The notes under the pieces are model-generated. The model saw only the letters and a list, made by a program, of their open reading frames with translations, made no database searches and was not told where the DNA came from. From contig CAYVBY010000008.1 of assembly GCA_964449895.1 (NCBI GenBank), forward strand, positions 44,259 through 108,258: a DNA stretch of 64,000 nucleotides. Direction: 5' to 3'. Of this stretch, positions 8,385 to 16,695 are shown piece after piece. Every line of letters starts with the position of its first letter. Within the stretch, counting starts at the first letter, position 1. Both the position numbers and the translations under genes were made by a program. Origin of the DNA: Intestinibacter sp964449895 (GTDB lineage Bacteria; Bacillota; Clostridia; Peptostreptococcales; Peptostreptococcaceae).

Positions 8385-9566
8385 CTATATAAAATCTATC
8401 ATTCTATCTTTTATATAATATTGAGTTATCTTTAAGTTCTCACCAATTACTCTAAAAAATATATCATTAATCGCCTTACAATCATTCTTTTTTTCACTTT
8501 TATATAAAAACTTAAACCAAGATAAATAATTATTTAAATATTTACTAGCTACTCCTTTAAATTGTTTCATCCAAGCATCAAGCCTTCTACAATATCCATC
8601 TACAACATTTAAATTATAACTAAATCTTTGAACTTTTATATATTTTATATTCTTCATTGAGTTTAATAGCTTTAAGTTTGGAAAAGATTTATTTTTAGGT
8701 ACATAAAATATTGGCGTATCTTTTAATTTATCTCCAAAAAATTTACTAAAATCTTCTGAATTAGGTCTCTCCTTAGATATAACTCTTGAAATTATGTGTT
8801 CATTACTGTCAATAGCAGTTTGAATACATATATTCCCTTTATAATTATTTTTATACAATTTATCTGAAAGACTTTTTTTGTGAATATTTTTTTCTCTAGT
8901 AATTTCAAGTTCCATACTTTCAAAGCCTATACTATAATTCCTTTCAAATTTACAATTTTTATTAAAAGCACTTCTTTGACCTTTAAAACACTCTGGTAAT
9001 AAATAATGATCTATTTCAACACTCCCATCAAGTTCTTCACGCGAAATAGATAAATTTAATACATCTAAAATTCTATGTCTCATATAAAACGAAGTAGGCA
9101 CACTTACAGAAATAACCCTCGCACATTGTCTTATAGATCCTCCATGAATCATTAGCTCACAATATTTAAACCATTTCTCTAAACTTAACTTTGTTCCAGA
9201 AAGTGGCGAATTGCTAGTTTTATCAAATGTAGTTCTACAATCCTTGCAAATATATCGTTGTTTATCATTAGTTTTTCCATTTTTATTTAAATCTGTAGAT
9301 CCACATTTTGGACATTTTAAGCTCTCTTTAGCTAATATGCTACTCGAAATATTCATTTTATTTACTGAAGTATTCATTTTATTTATTAAGGAAGATTCTT
9401 CTGAAATATTATCTATTAATAAATTATTTTTTATGAAATCATTGCATTTTATTTTTTTACTATTCATAAATTCCTCTATTTTATTTTGGACAATATACGT
9501 AATTTTTTCTAATTGTGGATTGCTCAATTTTCTTATAATAGATTTAAAATCCTTGCTATTTTTCAA
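8385..9566 (-). CDS. IS1595-type transposase
   Basis: A 393-residue transposase of the IS1595/ISXO2 group. A zinc ribbon (C85, C88, C107, C110; CPKCGSTDL...CKDC) is followed by a helix-turn-helix-like region (SIRQCARVISVS). The DDE nuclease domain has candidate acidic residues D186 (VEIDHYLLP) and D253 (TAIDSNE). The C-terminal family signature reads LNVVDGYCRRLDAWMKQFKG...YLNNYLSWFKF. The start is TTG at 9566, with RBS GGAGG about 9 nt upstream. The N-terminal 80 residues are longer than in many members. I see no convincing terminal inverted repeats, so the element ends are not assigned. The reading frame is intact. Confidence 0.8.
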   Translation of the reverse strand: MKNSKDFKSIIRKLSNPQLEKITYIVQNKIEEFMNSKKIKCNDFIKNNLLIDNISEESSLINKMNTSVNKMNISSSILAKESLKCPKCGSTDLNKNGKTNDKQRYICKDCRTTFDKTSNSPLSGTKLSLEKWFKYCELMIHGGSIRQCARVISVSVPTSFYMRHRILDVLNLSISREELDGSVEIDHYLLPECFKGQRSAFNKNCKFERNYSIGFESMELEITREKNIHKKSLSDKLYKNNYKGNICIQTAIDSNEHIISRVISKERPNSEDFSKFFGDKLKDTPIFYVPKNKSFPNLKLLNSMKNIKYIKVQRFSYNLNVVDGYCRRLDAWMKQFKGVASKYLNNYLSWFKFLYKSEKKNDCKAINDIFFRVIGENLKITQYYIKDRMIDFI

Positions 9567-9671
9567 ATTATTCTTCCTCCATATCTAAAATATGCGCTTA
9601 AAACTCCTCCAATTCTATTGTTGCCAATTATGATAATTTTATACACTTTAACTAAAAATAATATAACTTTA

Positions 9672-9990
9672 CATAAGTTTGTATAGCAAATAGTTATTCA
9701 AATTTCTTTATAGATTTTCTCACAAATTTATATAACAAATAATTATTCAATTTCTTTACGTATTTTTTNNNNNNNNNNNNNNNNNNNNNNNNNNNNNNNN
9801 NNNNNNNNNNNNNNNNNNNNNNNNNNNNNNNNNNNNNNNNNNNNNNNNNNNNNNNNNNNNNNNNNNNNATTTTCTCACAAATTTATATAACAAATAATTA
9901 TTCAATTTCTTTACGTATTTTTTCACAAGTTTATATAATAAATGCTTAATTAAATTGTCTGTGTCCTTTATCACAAATTTATATAACAGA
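9672..9990. repeat. 48-bp tandem repeat array interrupted by an assembly gap
   Basis: Units begin at 9672, 9721, 9876, 9924 and 9972. The typical start is CACAAATTTATATAACA and the typical end TTTCTTTACGTATTTTTT. The units at 9721 and 9876 are identical. The unit at 9924 is diverged and the one at 9972 incomplete. The period is 48-49 bp. No conserved spacers or reading frame are present, so it is neither CRISPR nor coding. Confidence 0.85.
9769..9868. other. Assembly gap of 100 Ns
   Basis: There are exactly 100 N characters, the conventional length for a gap of unknown size. The last 55 bases before it and the first 55 bases after it are identical. The true distance could therefore be an overlap or any number of extra repeat units. 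Confidence 0.98.
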
Positions 9991-10064
9991 GTTGCAGTGT
10001 TATTTGAATGTATATGTTGTGGATGTGGGTATTTATATTTTGAATTTGTTTATGAATTAAAATG

Positions 10065-10111
10065 GGCCCGTTAAAAATGATTCTTAAAAAAGTTTCTATT
10101 TTTAATGGGCC
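10065..10111. terminator. Terminator-like hairpin downstream of the acetyltransferase
   Basis: A 14-bp stem (GGCCCGTTAAAAAT at 10065-10078 with ATTTTTAATGGGCC at 10098-10111, one G-T pair) lies 25 bp beyond the stop of the minus-strand gene. T-richness after it is modest on both strands. Confidence 0.65.
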
Positions 10112-10135
10112 TTGTTTTGTATTAAATTTATTTTT

Positions 10136-10687
10136 TTATTTTGATATTCTTTTATATCCAAAATTGTATAAGAATGTTCCTAAGTAGTTTTTCATTAGCG
10201 ATTTGTAGTCTTCATGAGTTAGATCTTGTTTGTCTTGGTTGAATCCTAGCATTTGATATGTAACATCAAGTTCTATTACTTTATAGTTTAAATATTTAAA
10301 TCCATTTTTTTCATAGAATTTGAATCTATTTAATCTTTGTTCATAGTTATCGCTATTTTCGTCTAATTCTTCTATGTTTAAGATTATTCTTGAGTCTTTG
10401 TATTTTTCTTTTATGGAGTTTAATATTTTTGTTCCATAACCATTGCCTCGTAATGTGTTATCTATGGCTAAGTAGAAAATATATACTATGTCTTTGAAAA
10501 TTATATTGTAAACTATACCTATAAATTTTTCTTCGTCGTATATGCTATAAAAATCTACGCAATCTTTTTTCGATAGCATCTTCAACATAAAAAATGGCAT
10601 TCTTTCTTCTGGTGGAAAGGCTTCTAAATATAGTTTATGTATTTTTTTAATGCATTTTTTGTTGTCCCAAATGTTAATAAAATCCAT
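10136..10687 (-). CDS. GNAT-family N-acetyltransferase, substrate unknown
   Basis: The 183-residue protein shows the GNAT core: YIFYLAIDNTLRGNGYGTKIL (about 70-90) contains the acetyl-CoA loop R-G-N-G-Y-G. The fold continues with a strand (RIILNIEEL) and the usual late motif NRFKFYEKNGFKYL. The RBS is GAGAGG. It follows tsaD (22 bp from the tsaD stop) and may be co-transcribed with the t6A genes. Nothing in the sequence identifies the acceptor. The C-terminal 50 residues have no family signature that I recognise. Confidence 0.8.
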   Translation of the reverse strand: MDFINIWDNKKCIKKIHKLYLEAFPPEERMPFFMLKMLSKKDCVDFYSIYDEEKFIGIVYNIIFKDIVYIFYLAIDNTLRGNGYGTKILNSIKEKYKDSRIILNIEELDENSDNYEQRLNRFKFYEKNGFKYLNYKVIELDVTYQMLGFNQDKQDLTHEDYKSLMKNYLGTFLYNFGYKRISK

Positions 10688-10708
10688 TTTTAAATCCTCT
10701 CATGTAAA

Positions 10709-11725
10709 TTAATTGATATCGATTTTTAAGTTTGGCACTGCATTTAGTGACATATCATCTATTTTTCCGTTTATGAAGTTATGATATCCAGCACATCCTA
10801 TCATGGCTGCGTTGTCTGTACATAGTTCTATGTTTGGATATTTGATTTCTATGTTGTTTTCTTTTGCCATTTGAGTTATTTTTTCTCTAAGTGCTGAATT
10901 TGCTGCAACTCCTCCTGATAGTGCTATTGTTTTGTAACCTTTTTCGTTAGCGGCTTTTACAGCTTTTGTAGATAAAACTTCTACTACTGCTTCTTGGAAT
11001 GATGCTGCAACATCTTCTACTATAATTTCTTGTTTCTTCATTTTTTGACCATTTAAGTAGTTTAATACTGCTGATTTTAGACCACTAAAACTGAAGTCAT
11101 AGCTATCATCTAAGTAAGCTCTTGGAAATTCTATTGCGTGTTTGTTTCCTTGTTTTGCAAGTCTATCTATTATCGGTCCTCCCGGATATCCAAGTCCCAT
11201 AGCTCTAGAGATTTTATCAAAGGCTTCGCCTGATGCATCATCTCTTGTTCTTCCTAAAATTTCGTAAGTTTGATAATCCTTAACTTCTACTAAATGAGTA
11301 TGTCCACCTGAAACTACTAGAGTTATAAATGGTGGTTCTAAATCCTTGTGTTCTATATAATTGGCATTTATGTGGCCTTGCATATGGTTTACTCCAACTA
11401 GTGGTATTCCTAAAGTAAAAGCTAACGCTTTTGCGTAAGATAATCCAACTAAAAGAGCTCCGACTAGTCCTGGTCCATAAGTTACTGCTATGTGATCTAT
11501 TTCTTCTGCTTTTATATTAGCTGTGTCTAGTGCTTCTTGATAAACTGCATCTATATTTTCTATATGCTTTCTAGATGCTACTTCTGGCACTACTCCACCA
11601 AATTTTTTGTGTAATTCTATTTGAGTTGATACTATATTTGCAAGTACTTCTCTTCCGTTTTTTAATATAGCAACTGCTGTTTCATCGCAGCTACTTTCTA
11701 TTGATAATGTTATTATATCCTTCAT
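10709..11725 (-). CDS. tsaD: tRNA N6-adenosine threonylcarbamoyltransferase TsaD
   Basis: A 338-residue ASKHA-fold enzyme that transfers threonylcarbamoyl to A37 of ANN-decoding tRNAs, together with TsaB and TsaE. Metal-binding HMQGH gives H114 and H118. The nucleotide-binding glycine-rich motifs are VVSGGHTHL and IALSGGVAANS. The N-terminal signature LSIESSCDETA is intact. The RBS is GGCGGTG. It is the last of the t6A genes here (tsaE-tsaB-rimI-tsaD), with about 110 bp between it and rimI, so it may have a separate promoter. Length and motifs are typical. Confidence 0.96.
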   Translation of the reverse strand: MKDIITLSIESSCDETAVAILKNGREVLANIVSTQIELHKKFGGVVPEVASRKHIENIDAVYQEALDTANIKAEEIDHIAVTYGPGLVGALLVGLSYAKALAFTLGIPLVGVNHMQGHINANYIEHKDLEPPFITLVVSGGHTHLVEVKDYQTYEILGRTRDDASGEAFDKISRAMGLGYPGGPIIDRLAKQGNKHAIEFPRAYLDDSYDFSFSGLKSAVLNYLNGQKMKKQEIIVEDVAASFQEAVVEVLSTKAVKAANEKGYKTIALSGGVAANSALREKITQMAKENNIEIKYPNIELCTDNAAMIGCAGYHNFINGKIDDMSLNAVPNLKIDIN

Positions 11726-11837
11726 TTTTTCACCGCCTTATTAAATAATGCTATTTTTAACGCGCATTTTTATATAGTTTTATATCATTTTTAATATATT
11801 TCTAAAATTCATATAAATATGATAGTATAAATATTGC

Positions 11838-12392
11838 CTATAATTCTTTTAATTGGTTCCACATTATTAGGGCATCTTCTTTATTATCACTATAATATTC
11901 TTTTCTTATTCCTGCCATTTTGAAACCGTATTTTTTGTATAAATTTTGTGCTACTATATTTGATGTTCTAACTTCTAATGTCATTGAAGTTATGCCTTCA
12001 CTTTTGCAAAGTTTCACCATTTCTTCAACTAATCTGTCTCCTATTTTTAATCCCCTATGAGAGCTATGAACTGCTACATTTGTTATATGACCTTCATCTA
12101 TTATTAACCAAACGCCTATATATCCAACGATTTCACCATTTAATTCTGCAACTAAATATCTAGCCATATTGTTTTTAAGCTCATCCATTAAAGATTTTTT
12201 AGACCATGGATCTGAAAAACAATCAACTTCTACCTTATGAACTTCATCAATATCAGTTTTTCTCATAGGTCTTATTATTAAATTATTTAAATTTAAATCA
12301 GATGCCATACTTAAAACACCATCTAGATTTGTATTGTTGCCTGGATTTATATTTTCCATTTTACCAGGATTACTTTTTATTTCATTTGTCAT
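11838..12392 (-). CDS. rimI: RimI-type ribosomal-protein/TsaD-linked N-acetyltransferase
   Basis: A 184-residue GNAT enzyme. The core starts near residue 38 (LIIRPMRKTDIDEVHKVE) and includes CFSDPWSKKSLMDEL, ITNVAVHSSHRGLKIGDRL and ARTSN-like LEVRTSNIVAQNLYKKYGF, all typical of RimI. About 37 extra N-terminal residues (Asn-rich) precede the core. The ATG at 12392 has a good RBS (AGAGG), which supports this longer form, but an internal start at the Met near residue 30 cannot be excluded. RimI genes are commonly found between tsaB and tsaD, as here. Confidence 0.88.
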   Translation of the reverse strand: MTNEIKSNPGKMENINPGNNTNLDGVLSMASDLNLNNLIIRPMRKTDIDEVHKVEVDCFSDPWSKKSLMDELKNNMARYLVAELNGEIVGYIGVWLIIDEGHITNVAVHSSHRGLKIGDRLVEEMVKLCKSEGITSMTLEVRTSNIVAQNLYKKYGFKMAGIRKEYYSDNKEDALIMWNQLKEL

Positions 12393-12473
12393 GTTATAAC
12401 CTCTTTTATTTATATCTTTTTTAATCGTTATTTTTTATAAGTTTATAGCATTTTATTTCTTAAATTAATATTT

Positions 12474-13190
12474 TTATTTTCCTTCTTGTAGCTTCTTTTG
12501 TTTTTCTTCGTACTGTTCTTCTGCTTGTGATTTTCTTATATATAAAGGATTTATGTTGTAGCAGTTAAATACATCTTTATTTTGATCAAATTTAACTTTT
12601 GCAACTGAGCATAGGCTTCCTGCTTTTGTTACATTATTTGATGCTGCTGGAATTTGTATATTTTGTATTTCTTTTATCTTGTCCTCGTATTTGTAAACTG
12701 CTTCTCCTACTAATATCCATTCTTCTTTACTTTGTGATAATTCATCTAATAATTCTTCTATTAGTTGAATTCCTATTTCTTTTATTTCTGTTAAATTTCC
12801 ATCTACATATTGATATCTTCCTGTATAAACTTGATTTCTTTGCGCATCTAATATTGAGCATATTTTTTTATCACAAAGATTCATATTAGCTGCAAGTATT
12901 TCAAGTGAATTAACACCTATTACTGGTATATTATTTACATGAGCAATAGCTTTAGCTGTTGCCATTCCTATTCTAAGTCCTGTAAATGATCCTGGACCTT
13001 CACATATTGCAACTGCATCAATTTCTTTAACGCTTAAGTCGCTTAAATTTAACATATTTTCTATCATTGGCATAAGTTTTTGCGAATGAGTTTTTTTAGT
13101 ATTTATTGTATATTCACAAATCAATGTATTATCTTCTATAACAGCCACACTTGCAGCCATAGAAGAAGTATCTATTCCTAAAATCTTCAT
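12474..13190 (-). CDS. tsaB: t6A biosynthesis protein TsaB
   Basis: A 238-residue, inactive paralogue of TsaD that forms the core dimer of the bacterial t6A complex. The N-terminal ILGIDTSSMAASVAV and the central EGPGSFTGLRIGMATAKAIA are diagnostic. Its ATG overlaps the tsaE stop by one base (TAATG), so the two genes are translationally coupled. The C-terminal end (QAEEQYEEKQKKLQEGK) is charged and helical. The length is normal for clostridia. Confidence 0.95.
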   Translation of the reverse strand: MKILGIDTSSMAASVAVIEDNTLICEYTINTKKTHSQKLMPMIENMLNLSDLSVKEIDAVAICEGPGSFTGLRIGMATAKAIAHVNNIPVIGVNSLEILAANMNLCDKKICSILDAQRNQVYTGRYQYVDGNLTEIKEIGIQLIEELLDELSQSKEEWILVGEAVYKYEDKIKEIQNIQIPAASNNVTKAGSLCSVAKVKFDQNKDVFNCYNINPLYIRKSQAEEQYEEKQKKLQEGK

Positions 13191-13645
13191 TATTTAGTCA
13201 ACTCCTCAACTATTTTTTCGTATTCTTTTCCATAAGGGATTAAATTCATTTCCCTTCCCATATCTTTATAATTTAATTCAATTTTTAAATATTCATCTGG
13301 TAGTATATCTTCAATTATATTCGCCCATTCAATTATGCATACACCTTCTCCGTTTATATATTCTTCAAATCCTATGTCGTACATCTCATCACTGCATCCA
13401 ATTCTATAAACATCAAAATGGTATAAAGGCATTTTTCCTTCATATTCATTTACTATTGTAAATGTCGGACTTGTTATATAGTCATCAACTTCCAAAGCTT
13501 CAGCAAGACTTTGAGTCATAGTAGTTTTTCCTGCACCTAAGTCCCCAACTAAGCATATCACATTTCCTGGATTTAATAATTTACCAAGTTTAAATCCTAT
13601 TTCTCTAGTATCTTTATCTTCATTTAAATATATCGTCTTCATCAT
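13190..13645 (-). CDS. tsaE: t6A biosynthesis ATPase TsaE
   Basis: A P-loop ATPase of about 151 residues that resets the TsaBD complex. Walker A reads GDLGAGKTT, followed by ITSPTFTIVNEY and HFDVYRIG, all family signatures. I use the ATG at 13645 (MMKTIYLNE). The sequence GGAG sits 6 nt before it, whereas the longer frame from 13669 has no RBS and would itself encode that GGAG. The ATG at 13642 is equally possible. This gene opens the tsaE-tsaB-rimI-tsaD cluster. Confidence 0.93.
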   Translation of the reverse strand: MMKTIYLNEDKDTREIGFKLGKLLNPGNVICLVGDLGAGKTTMTQSLAEALEVDDYITSPTFTIVNEYEGKMPLYHFDVYRIGCSDEMYDIGFEEYINGEGVCIIEWANIIEDILPDEYLKIELNYKDMGREMNLIPYGKEYEKIVEELTK

Positions 13646-14056
13646 TTTCATCTCCGTATCTAATCTCATATTTTAATATGAATCAGATATTATTATATTA
13701 TAACTTGATTAATTTTTATAGGTTTATACAATATTTTTTTAGTGTATAAGCCTTTCTTTCCAGGTATTATTATCCCACTCGGAAATAATAAATACATTAA
13801 TAATGAAGTTTCTTAATATAAATATGGATGTGTAATAATGTTTAGTATAGTAACTCCAATAACTACCTATAAACAAAAATCTACACATAAATTACTGTAT
13901 TTCTTCAAAACGAAGCCTTTACTGTAAACAATGTGTAGATTTTTTACTTATTCTAAGCTTAAGTACCCCGGGGCTATAATTTCTATATATTATTTTACTT
14001 TACTATGACTAGGTACCTCCAGGAAATTATACATATTTTGTTTCTGATATATAAAC
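13646..14056. other. Noncoding region with a large hairpin
   Basis: No gene is visible. A 14-bp stem (AAAAATCTACACAT at 13875-13888 with ATGTGTAGATTTTT at 13931-13944) encloses a 42-nt loop with smaller repeats (TTACTGTA). It ends in T-runs on both strands and probably terminates the lipoprotein transcript. A CCCCGGGG island near 13968-13975 stands out in this AT-rich context but forms nothing larger that I can see. Confidence 0.6.
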
Positions 14057-14875
14057 TTATCCTCTACTTCCATCTTCATATATAATAGTTCCATCTTCAT
14101 AAATTTCCTTTATCGCAGAATAAACCTTTGCTCCACAATATTGGCATTTACCATCGTATCTTGAAACTGCATAAGTATTTTCACAAACAGGACAATCTTC
14201 ATAAGTACTTGTACTACTAAAGTCTCTTTTCATATTACACCCTATACATCTATTAAGTCCTTCTGAAAAATTTTCTTTATTTACATAGTGTCCCCAATTG
14301 CACCAAACTTTTTCACTATTATTAGATACTTGTTTTTCTGCTTCTTTTTTCTTTTCTTTACAAGTTTCCAATAATTTATTACATCTTTCTAATTGGTCTT
14401 TAAGGCAATCATATTTTTTTAAATCTTTAAGAATAAAATCAATATCTTCTTGAGCTTTATCGTATTCAGCATTATTAACACTATTCTCTATATCATTAAT
14501 CCAATCATCTATATTTTTTATAGCCAGTTCTTTATACTTACTAGCTTTTTCCTTAACAACATTTGTTTCAGTTTTAATAGATTCTATCTTTTCTAATTTA
14601 CCTATTTGAAAGAAATAAGCTCCGTGACTTTCAGCATCTTCTACTTCTAATAATAGATTAAGTTGCTCAATTAAATTTTTAGCTTCTACATCATCTTCTT
14701 TAGATTCTAATGCTAATTTAAAATAATCGATAGCTTTATCATATTCTTCTTCTATAACTTTAGATTTTCCATCTGCCATAGCTTGTTCGTACTGTTGATT
14801 AACTTCATTATTACTACATCCAACGGCTAAAACACCTAAAACTATAGTAATCAAAATAATTAGTTTTTTCTTCAT
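14057..14875 (-). CDS. Lipoprotein with helical repeat region and C-terminal zinc ribbon
   Basis: A 272-residue protein of unknown function. The N-terminus is a lipoprotein signal (KKKLIILITIVLGVLAVGC, Cys20 lipidated). Residues 25-180 are charged, helical and tetratricopeptide-like (YDKAIDYFKLALESKEDDVEAKNL; EYDKAQEDIDFIL). The C-terminal 75 residues hold paired cysteines (WCNW, CIGC, CPVC, CQYC), likely one or two zinc ribbons outside the cell, which is unusual for a lipoprotein. A short acidic tail (EDGTIIYEDGSRG) ends it. It appears to be monocistronic. Confidence 0.75.
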   Translation of the reverse strand: MKKKLIILITIVLGVLAVGCSNNEVNQQYEQAMADGKSKVIEEEYDKAIDYFKLALESKEDDVEAKNLIEQLNLLLEVEDAESHGAYFFQIGKLEKIESIKTETNVVKEKASKYKELAIKNIDDWINDIENSVNNAEYDKAQEDIDFILKDLKKYDCLKDQLERCNKLLETCKEKKKEAEKQVSNNSEKVWCNWGHYVNKENFSEGLNRCIGCNMKRDFSSTSTYEDCPVCENTYAVSRYDGKCQYCGAKVYSAIKEIYEDGTIIYEDGSRG

Positions 14876-15392
14876 TTGCTTATACTCCCCCTCACATTAT
14901 GAATTCTTACTATTATAGTAATTTAGAATTCTTACAAAATCAATTACAAAGAGTATTTAGCACCTATTAATATAATTTCGCTTTAGCTGTACAGTATCTA
15001 AACTCTATTATTATTCAATTCCAGCTTGACTACAATTCCATTATAACTATATTTTTTATATATTATCTTAAATACATACCCAAGTTAAAAAATACTTTTT
15101 AGTTTTTTAACTCAAGTTATATCAATAACCTTAATTCTTAAACCAGATATTATTATATTCTACTTTTTATCAATTTTATAAGTTTATATGTTATTTTTTC
15201 AATATATACAGCTAATTATTTTTAATTTTTATTTTTATGAAAAAATGCTATTATACAAACTTATTTCTAATTTGTATAATAGCATTTTATAAATAATAAT
15301 ATAAAAAAGTTTATTACTATATAGCAAGCCAACATTAGTAATATTTAGTTTTTGTTTAGGTTTTATTGAAATTTATAGTATAAGTTATTAAT
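14876..15392. other. Noncoding region with strong hairpins
   Basis: No gene is visible. A perfect 18-bp stem (AAAATGCTATTATACAAA at 15242-15259 with its complement at 15271-15288, 11-nt loop) lies about 105 bp after the transporter stop and is the probable terminator of the gene train to the right. A second A/T-rich stem (GTTAAAAAA at 15084-15092 with TTTTTTAAC at 15103-15111) lies nearer the lipoprotein gene. Confidence 0.65.
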
Positions 15393-16664
15393 TTAATTAT
15401 CTTTTTTAATCATGAATGTTAATGCAAAACCAATTACTACAGCTATAACCATAGCTATTAACGTAGAAAAATATGATCCTGTCGAGTCATAAAGTACACC
15501 TGCTATGGTACTACCAAATGACGCTATAAATAAATTCATAGTAATTAATGATAAATTTACAGAGTAATATTTTTCTCCATAAAAATCATTCACAAATGCA
15601 GCATTTGTTGGTGTTACTCCACCGTAAGACATACCTATAGTTATAAATCCTATTATTATTAATATAAATTTACTTGTCATTATTGCTAACATTAAAATAG
15701 CTATAGATACTACAAAAAGTATATTATTTAATAACATAGTCTTTAATCTTCCAATTTTATCAAACATTCCACCGAATATGACTCTTCCTATACCGTTAAA
15801 TATAGAAATTAAGCCAACTACTGTAGATATAGTTCCTGCTGAAATATTCTTTTGAACCTCAACTACTATTCCACTAGCTTGAGAAACTACTGCTAGCCCT
15901 GATGCTGATAATAATGTTGCCCATAAAAAATATATCCAAAATGATGATTTTTTTAATACATCTTTTGGTTTAACATCTATACTTTGTAATTTTTTATTTG
16001 TAGTTTCTTCTTTTATATTTTGAGAAACTAATTTTATTTCCTCTTGTGTTGGTTTTCTTATAAAAAAACTAGAGACAAACATTACCACAAATAATATTAC
16101 TCCAAATATCATAAATGAACTTCTCCAAGCTTCCACTCCAACACCTGATGGTGTATAGGCTTGATATACTTTCCCGATTAAGAAGCTTCCAAATCCAAAT
16201 CCCATAAGTAATATTCCTGATATTAAACCTGGACAATCTGGGAAAAATTTAGCTATACTTCCCAATACAGAGTTATATGCAAATCCTGATGCTAACCCCG
16301 CAATTACTCCATATCCTATATATAAAGTCATTATATTTTGAGATTTACTTGCCATAACAAATCCCGCTAAGAATAATATTGCTGATAATTTTAGCATTAT
16401 TTTTGGTGGGAATTTTTCCGAAACTAATCCGTTTAATAATCCTCCTAGACAGAAAAATATTATACACAGTGTAAAAGTGAATGATAATTGTGTACTAGAC
16501 CAAGCAGTGAAATACTCACTAATTGGTCTTGCAAGTACACTCCATGCATATACTAATCCTGCAAATAATAATACTAAAACACCTATAGCACCATAAATTA
16601 ATCTTTTCTTTTTTATTGCACTTTCTTTTTCAAATGTGTTTATATAATATTGATTATTTTCCAT
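15393..16664 (-). CDS. MFS transporter, oxalate/formate antiporter (OFA) family
   Basis: A 423-residue membrane protein with 12 predicted segments; the first is IYGAIGVLVLLFAGLVYAWS. Motifs such as WSVLARPISEYF, FGFGSFLIGKVYQAY and FNGIGRVIFGGMFDKIGR are typical of OFA-family members that carry small carboxylates. A hydrophilic loop (about 205-240) splits the two halves. It is the last gene of the 2-oxoacid/acyl-phosphate train, 31 bp after buk, and has an RBS (AGAAGAGG). It probably imports the acid substrate or exports the acid product. The actual substrate is not shown by the sequence. Confidence 0.88.
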   Translation of the reverse strand: MENNQYYINTFEKESAIKKKRLIYGAIGVLVLLFAGLVYAWSVLARPISEYFTAWSSTQLSFTFTLCIIFFCLGGLLNGLVSEKFPPKIMLKLSAILFLAGFVMASKSQNIMTLYIGYGVIAGLASGFAYNSVLGSIAKFFPDCPGLISGILLMGFGFGSFLIGKVYQAYTPSGVGVEAWRSSFMIFGVILFVVMFVSSFFIRKPTQEEIKLVSQNIKEETTNKKLQSIDVKPKDVLKKSSFWIYFLWATLLSASGLAVVSQASGIVVEVQKNISAGTISTVVGLISIFNGIGRVIFGGMFDKIGRLKTMLLNNILFVVSIAILMLAIMTSKFILIIIGFITIGMSYGGVTPTNAAFVNDFYGEKYYSVNLSLITMNLFIASFGSTIAGVLYDSTGSYFSTLIAMVIAVVIGFALTFMIKKDN

Positions 16665-16695
16665 TTTTTATTTCCTCTTCTAATTTTTATGACAC

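Noticed and set aside
8385..9566. Exact ends of an insertion sequence
   Set aside because: No matching terminal inverted repeats or target duplication could be seen, so only the transposase gene is reported.
9756..9974. Open frame across the assembly gap
   Set aside because: Half of it is N, and the rest is tandem repeat sequence.
9672..9990. CRISPR array
   Set aside because: The repeats are directly contiguous at 48 bp with no unique spacers, and no cas genes are near.
12599..12889. Plus-strand hydrophobic open frame inside tsaB
   Set aside because: It is an antisense shadow rich in Leu/Ile, caused by AT-rich codon use on the other strand, as are similar plus-strand frames in other genes.
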